Source: JBGSKY01 sp041740995
GTDB lineage: Bacteria > Planctomycetota > Planctomycetia > Pirellulales > Pirellulaceae
DNA: 35,206 nt
Reading direction: 5' to 3'
Assembly (NCBI GenBank): GCA_041740995.1
Contig: JBGSKY010000279.1
Coordinates: forward strand, 1 to 35,206
Part shown: one piece after another, positions 31,801 through 35,206 of the stretch
Layout of the letters: each line of letters opens with the position of its first letter
Numbering within the stretch: the first letter of the stretch is position 1
Program-made: the position numbers and the translations under genes
The notes under the pieces: model-generated
Told to the model about the DNA's origin: nothing
Databases searched by the model: none
Seen by the model: only the letters and a program-made list of their open reading frames with translations

Positions 31801-33436
31801 GCCGGGTCAGAAAGTCGATGACTACATCGCAAAGATCCGCTACTCGACTCCAGGTGTTGGATTGATTTCTCCTCCACCTCATCATGATATCTATTCGATC
31901 GCGGATCTGGCTCAGTTGATTCATGACTTGAAGAATTCAAACCCGTCAGCTCGCGTCAGTGTGAAGCTGGTCAGCGAAGTCGGCGTCGGCGTTATTGCGT
32001 CAGGCGTCGCTAAGGCGCACGCCGATCACATCTTGATCAGTGGTGACACTGGAGGAACGGGCGCATCGCCTTTGACGAGCATCAAACACGCTGGCCTGCC
32101 TTGGGAACTCGGTATCGCTGAGACGCATCAAACCTTGGTGCTAAACGACCTGCGATCGCGCGTTGTTTTGCAGACTGACGGCGGACTTAAAACTGGACGA
32201 GATGTCGTCATCGCGGCGTTGCTGGGCGCAGAAGAGTTTGGATTTGCGACCGCACCGCTGATTACACTGGGTTGTATTATGATGCGAAAGTGTCATTTGA
32301 ATACTTGCCCTGTTGGAATCGCCACGCAAGATCCAGAGCTGCGGGCAAAGTTTGCTGGCAAGCCCGAACACGTTGTGAATTACTTGTTCATGGTTGCTGA
32401 AGACGCTCGCGAGATCATGGCAAATCTAGGTTTCCGTTCGATCGACGAAATGGTCGGACGAACCGATTGTTTGGCTGTTGATAAGGCGATCAAGCACTGG
32501 AAGAGCGATGGCTTGGATCTGACGCCGATCTTGAAACAAGCAAAGGGGCTACACGATGGCGTGGGTGTTCGATGTACGCAGGGTCAAGACCACGGGCTGG
32601 AGCTATCATTGGATGTGCGCGAAATCGTTCCGCGATCGAAGGACACTATTAAATCGAAGAAGCCGATCCGATTCGAGCTTCCAATTGTCAACATCAATAG
32701 AACCGTTGGAACGATCCTTTCGCATGAAATTGCAAAAGTCCATGGTCAAGGCGGATTGCCAACGGACACCATTCATATTGATTTGAAAGGGTCGGCTGGA
32801 CAAAGCCTCGGTGCATTCCTTGCACATGGAGTAACGATCGAGCTTGAGGGCGATGCGAACGACTACGTTGGAAAAGGTCTTTCAGGTGGACGAATCATCA
32901 TCTATCCGCCAAAAGATTCGTTGTTCAAACCAGAAGACAACATCCTGGTCGGAAACGTATGCTTGTACGGTGCGACGATGGGTGAGGTCTATTTCCGGGG
33001 CCGCGCCGCAGAAAGATTCGCTGTCCGCAACAGCGGTGCTTACGCGGTTATCGAAGGCGCTGGAGATCATGGCTGTGAGTACATGACTGGGGGTCGAGTT
33101 GTCATCTTGGGTAAGACCGGACGCAACTTTGCTGCAGGCATGAGCGGTGGTTTAGCTTACGTGTTTGATCGTGACGGACAATTCAATTTGCGTTGCAATC
33201 TCGAAACCGTCGAACTTGAAGAAGTTGCCGAACCGGATGACATCGAAGAGCTGCGTGGGTTGATTGAAAGGCACTTCCAATTTACTCGTTCAACTGTCGC
33301 TGAATCGATCTTGAAGGACTGGGATAATTCACTAGCGAAATTCGTGAAAGTCATCCCAACCGACTACAAGCGAGTGCTGGAAGAATTGAAGCAGCGCGCC
33401 GGCGGTAGCCCGGTCTTAGTTCGCTCCAAAGGCTGA
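28853..33436 (+). CDS. gltB: Glutamate synthase large subunit
   Basis: 1527 residues, full length. Glutamate synthase converts glutamine plus 2-oxoglutarate to two glutamates with reducing power from the small subunit. The glutaminase nucleophile is Cys23 in DSCGVGF after a 22-residue propeptide. The class-II amidotransferase domain spans about 23-430 and contains HSRFSTNTFPSW. A central domain follows, then the FMN/2-oxoglutarate barrel (about 850-1230) with GGKSNTGEGGEDP, SGDTGGTGASP and the [3Fe-4S] cysteines C1141, C1147 and C1152 (Cys-x5-Cys-x4-Cys). The GXGXG beta-helix domain forms the C-terminus (about 1290-1500). All hallmark residues are present, so it should be active. It lies 104 bp upstream of gltD and 52 bp after the LysR gene. 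Confidence 0.97.
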   Translation: MAVQTGFPEPQGLYDPSLEKDSCGVGFVAHIKGKASHQIVRDADTILRAMNHRGACGCESNTGDGAGILVGSPHTFYQRVAREDLKVKLPPADQFAAGNIFLPRDEQSRAHCKKTIEQLIVQFGQKLLGWRKVPVDADAADVGPTARAAEPVIEQLYIAAGEGYAGDSFERQLYLIRKRASHLLRGDEKLKERLLFYICSLTSKVLIYKGMLTPAQVSPYYLDLQAEDFETHLAMVHSRFSTNTFPSWDRAQPLRFMSHNGEIYTLRGNANWMRAREGNASSAVFKDQLKELFPVVEPFCSDSGTFDNVLEFLLMNGRTLQEAVMMMVPEAWQKHETMSEEKRALYEFFSCMMEPWDGPASIVFTDGHYIGATLDRNGLRPSRYYLTTDDRVIMASEVGVLPVDPKLVKEKGRLQPGRMFLIDFQEGRLIPDEELKQGFAAKMPYGQWLKEQRITLEDLSPKDEPHGFDPTTLIPRMQAFGYTLETLNFMLLPLVREARDPIGSMGNDSAIACLSDKPRMIYDYFKQLFAQVTNPAIDSIREEVIMSLECYIGPEQNLLDATPAHAHRLLIPHPILTNEELAALSHMTRGGWKTKTIDITFDRNEGHGGLESTLDRICAEAEQAIADKYTLLILSDRMVAHDRVALSTLLATGAVHHHLIKIAKRTQIGIVVETGEAREVHHHCLLVGYGADAINPYLAFEALWQASRDGLLDTAKVTEDDKIVLAYRKAVAKGLLKVMAKMGISTLQSYKGAQIFEALGLRDEVIKRCFVGTNSRIQGCDFKVLAEETFRRHTLGYPENASNVTTNLPNLGEYHWRAEGERHGWDPNAIADIQVAARAGDKSAYRRFADHINHDAKVRCALRGLFDLKPGVYGPSVPIDEVQTASEIVKRFCTGAMSLGSISAEAHETLAIAMNRLGGKSNTGEGGEDPVRFTPLANGDSKKSAIKQVASGRFGVTIEYLANADELQIKISQGAKPGEGGELPGQKVDDYIAKIRYSTPGVGLISPPPHHDIYSIADLAQLIHDLKNSNPSARVSVKLVSEVGVGVIASGVAKAHADHILISGDTGGTGASPLTSIKHAGLPWELGIAETHQTLVLNDLRSRVVLQTDGGLKTGRDVVIAALLGAEEFGFATAPLITLGCIMMRKCHLNTCPVGIATQDPELRAKFAGKPEHVVNYLFMVAEDAREIMANLGFRSIDEMVGRTDCLAVDKAIKHWKSDGLDLTPILKQAKGLHDGVGVRCTQGQDHGLELSLDVREIVPRSKDTIKSKKPIRFELPIVNINRTVGTILSHEIAKVHGQGGLPTDTIHIDLKGSAGQSLGAFLAHGVTIELEGDANDYVGKGLSGGRIIIYPPKDSLFKPEDNILVGNVCLYGATMGEVYFRGRAAERFAVRNSGAYAVIEGAGDHGCEYMTGGRVVILGKTGRNFAAGMSGGLAYVFDRDGQFNLRCNLETVELEEVAEPDDIEELRGLIERHFQFTRSTVAESILKDWDNSLAKFVKVIPTDYKRVLEELKQRAGGSPVLVRSKG

Positions 33437-33540
33437 AAGATTGATTTCGTGCTTTAAAGCATCAGCGAGGCCACCGACAGAGTTACCTCGCACCAAACAT
33501 AGATTTTTTGATATCGAATTGTTAGTAATGGGATGTTGTT

Positions 33541-35040
33541 ATGGGAAAGCCAACTGGATTTAAAGAGTACGATCGGGAAAAAGTCGCTTGGCGTTTACCG
33601 ATTGTTCGCTTAGGCGACTACAAAGAAATTTATACCGACCCAGATACCGCGCATTTGCAAAAGCAAGGTGCAAGGTGCATGGACTGTGGTGTCCCGTTTT
33701 GTATGAGTACAACGGGCTGTCCGATCGATAACTTGATCCCTGAGTGGAACGATCTGGTTTACAACAACCGCTGGAAGGAAGCGCTTGATCGGCTGCACAA
33801 AACCAATAACTTCCCTGAGTTTACTGGTCGAGTTTGTCCAGCGCCGTGCGAAGGTGCTTGCGTGCTGGGAATCACCAATCCACCGGTAACAATCAAAAAC
33901 ATTGAATGCGCGATCATCGACCGTGGATTCGCTGAAGGTTGGGTTAAAGCGAATCCGCCAAAGTTCAAAAGCGGAAAAAGTGTGGCAATTATCGGGTCCG
34001 GACCGGCTGGACTGGCGGCGGCTGACCAGCTCAATAAAGCCGGACACTCTGTCACGGTGTACGAACGAGCGAATCGCATCGGCGGTCTACTGACCTACGG
34101 CATCCCTAATATGAAGCTCGACAAAGGCGTTGTTGAGCGACGTGTAAATTTAATGCGAGAAGAAGGCGTCACCTTTGTTACCAACGCTGATGTTGGAAAA
34201 TCTGTTGATCCAAAACAGTTGATGACGGAAAATCATGCCGTTCTGTTAGCGACTGGCGCCACCAAACCGCGTGACTTGCCAATTCCTGGTCGAGAGCTCA
34301 AGGGGATCCATTTTGCGATGGAATTCTTGACGGCCAATACGTCGTCGCTCTGCGATTCGGAACTGAAAGACGGCAAGTATATTTCGGCAGCTGGCAAGAA
34401 AGTGGTCGTCATCGGCGGAGGCGATACCGGCTGCGATTGCATCGGCACGTCGTTGCGACATGGATGCACCCAACTAGTCAATTTTGAATTGCTAAGCGAG
34501 CCGCCGGTAGAACGCGCTGCGGACAATCCATGGCCGCAATGGCCAAAGGTCTTTAAGCTCGATTACGGTCATGAAGAAGCGACCGAGAAGTTCGGCTCTG
34601 ACCCTCGCGAGTATTGCATCCTCAGCAAAGAGTTTGTCAGCGATGGAAACGGTAATGTCAAAGCAATCAAAACCGTTCGCGTCAAATGGGAACGCGAAGA
34701 AGGTCGCGTAGTCATGAAGGAGGTCGAGGGCAGCGAAGAGTTAATCGAAGCCGACCTTGTACTGCTTGCGCTCGGTTTCTTGGGGCCTGAGCAATACGTT
34801 AGCCAGATTCTAGACCTCGAATATGATCCGCGAAGCAATTACAAAGCAGAACATGGCAAGTTCACCACGAACGTCGCAGGTGTGTTTGCCGCTGGTGACT
34901 GCCGACGAGGACAATCGCTAGTGGTTTGGGCGATCAATGAAGGTCGTGGTGCTGCACGAGCGGTCGACGAATATTTGATGGGCAAGAGCACATTGCCAGC
35001 TCCCGGTCTGACACTCGGCTCGGCGTTGGCAACAATCTGA
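33541..35040 (+). CDS. gltD: Glutamate synthase small subunit (NADPH-dependent)
   Basis: 499 residues. The small subunit takes electrons from NADPH through FAD and iron-sulfur clusters to the large subunit. The N-terminal cluster-binding cysteines are C46, C49, C54, C60 and C99, C103, C107 (CMDCGVPFC, GC, VCPAPCEGAC). An FAD motif VAIIGSGPAGLAAADQL begins near residue 148, and a second nucleotide site VVVIGGGDTGCDCIG lies near 288. The C-terminal FAD block is VAGVFAAGDCRRGQSLVVWAI. Position directly after gltB makes the assignment firm and argues for the NADPH-GOGAT type rather than the ferredoxin type. The spacer after gltB contains a GCGAGG/CCTCGC inverted repeat (33465-33491) that may modulate expression. 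Confidence 0.97.
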   Translation: MGKPTGFKEYDREKVAWRLPIVRLGDYKEIYTDPDTAHLQKQGARCMDCGVPFCMSTTGCPIDNLIPEWNDLVYNNRWKEALDRLHKTNNFPEFTGRVCPAPCEGACVLGITNPPVTIKNIECAIIDRGFAEGWVKANPPKFKSGKSVAIIGSGPAGLAAADQLNKAGHSVTVYERANRIGGLLTYGIPNMKLDKGVVERRVNLMREEGVTFVTNADVGKSVDPKQLMTENHAVLLATGATKPRDLPIPGRELKGIHFAMEFLTANTSSLCDSELKDGKYISAAGKKVVVIGGGDTGCDCIGTSLRHGCTQLVNFELLSEPPVERAADNPWPQWPKVFKLDYGHEEATEKFGSDPREYCILSKEFVSDGNGNVKAIKTVRVKWEREEGRVVMKEVEGSEELIEADLVLLALGFLGPEQYVSQILDLEYDPRSNYKAEHGKFTTNVAGVFAAGDCRRGQSLVVWAINEGRGAARAVDEYLMGKSTLPAPGLTLGSALATI

Positions 35041-35206
35041 CATCGTGAGCCAACGGCCGATGAAATCTGTGCTCGTTCGTTAAGCGTTACGACTTATGTC
35101 GTATGAATTGAAGACGTAGCACTCAGTGGAAAATCTTTTTGATCGCGTGGGTTCGACCCGCGATTTAGTGATCCAATAAAATCATCCTGACTATGCAGCA
35201 GTTGGG
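35041..35206 (+). terminator. 3' region of gltD with two hairpins
   Basis: The last 166 bp after the gltD stop show no gene. TACGAC (35088-35093), loop TTAT, GTCGTA (35098-35103) forms a first hairpin. CGTGGGT (35146-35152), loop TCG, ACCCGCG (35156-35162) forms a second 7-bp stem with one T-G wobble. Neither has a strong T-tract directly behind it, so they are terminator candidates only. Confidence 0.4.

Noticed and set aside
35144..35162. T-arm-like GTGGGTTCGACCCGC suggesting a tRNA gene
   Set aside because: No matching acceptor stem, anticodon arm or D-arm could be found upstream, and the 3' side does not lead to a plausible acceptor strand; it is a plain hairpin.
1..35206. CRISPR arrays, insertion sequences or prophage genes
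   Set aside because: No regularly spaced direct repeats, transposase, integrase or phage structural genes were seen.

Overview
The window looks like a chromosomal segment of a planctomycete, probably from the Pirellulales. This is inferred from gene content. It has a tetrahydromethanopterin-type Mch outside the Archaea, a sulfotransferase, a leucine-rich-repeat protein, a formylglycine-generating-enzyme-like exported protein, several lineage-type hypothetical proteins, and many starts without a clear Shine-Dalgarno site. No rRNA, tRNA, insertion sequence, phage gene or CRISPR array was seen.

Layout. 1-2.6 kb (minus): a sulfotransferase cut by the left edge, an NfsB-type nitroreductase and an exported leucine-rich-repeat protein. 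2.8-5.7 kb (plus): a tight operon of lpd, ybeY and mch. 5.8-10.5 kb (minus): a GH5 glycosidase followed by a very large BcsA-like synthase with PilZ domains and an unusual C-terminal membrane anchor plus TPR region. 10.5-11.9 kb: an unknown acidic protein and palindrome-bearing spacers. 11.9-14.2 kb (plus): a small membrane protein, a FliA/WhiG-type sigma factor and an exported hypothetical protein. 14.2-15.6 kb (minus): a glucuronate-isomerase-family protein. 15.7-21.1 kb (plus): a membrane-anchored HtrA-like protease with a small overlapping ORF, two tandem GDP-mannose-4,6-dehydratase-like genes, and an O-antigen ligase/polymerase behind a hairpin-rich leader. 21.1-22.4 kb (plus): an exported FGE/SUMF1-like protein. 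22.4-26.8 kb (minus): a three-gene MotA/TolQ/ExbB-type ion-channel operon. 27.1-35.0 kb (plus): a small membrane protein, a LysR regulator and glutamate synthase gltB-gltD.

Two systems stand out. The first is the operon at 22.4-26.8 kb. It encodes one MotA/ExbB-like channel protein with a long helical tail and two different MotB/ExbD-like partners. One partner keeps the proton-carrying Asp of its single membrane helix (D18). The other has the ExbD-like context Pro-Phe-Leu-x-Val-Met with Ala (A28) at that place. If the two form a heterodimer, this would be an ion-driven motor or transducer with one titratable site per rod instead of two. Their external domains look related, and one carries a Ser/Gly-rich linker of about 170 residues.

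The second is the GH5/BcsA-like pair, in which the synthase appears fused to its own extracytoplasmic TPR scaffold and no bcsB is visible. Around these, the two sugar dehydratases and the O-antigen ligase form a small surface-polysaccharide block, and lpd-ybeY-mch and gltBD serve central carbon, RNA and nitrogen metabolism.
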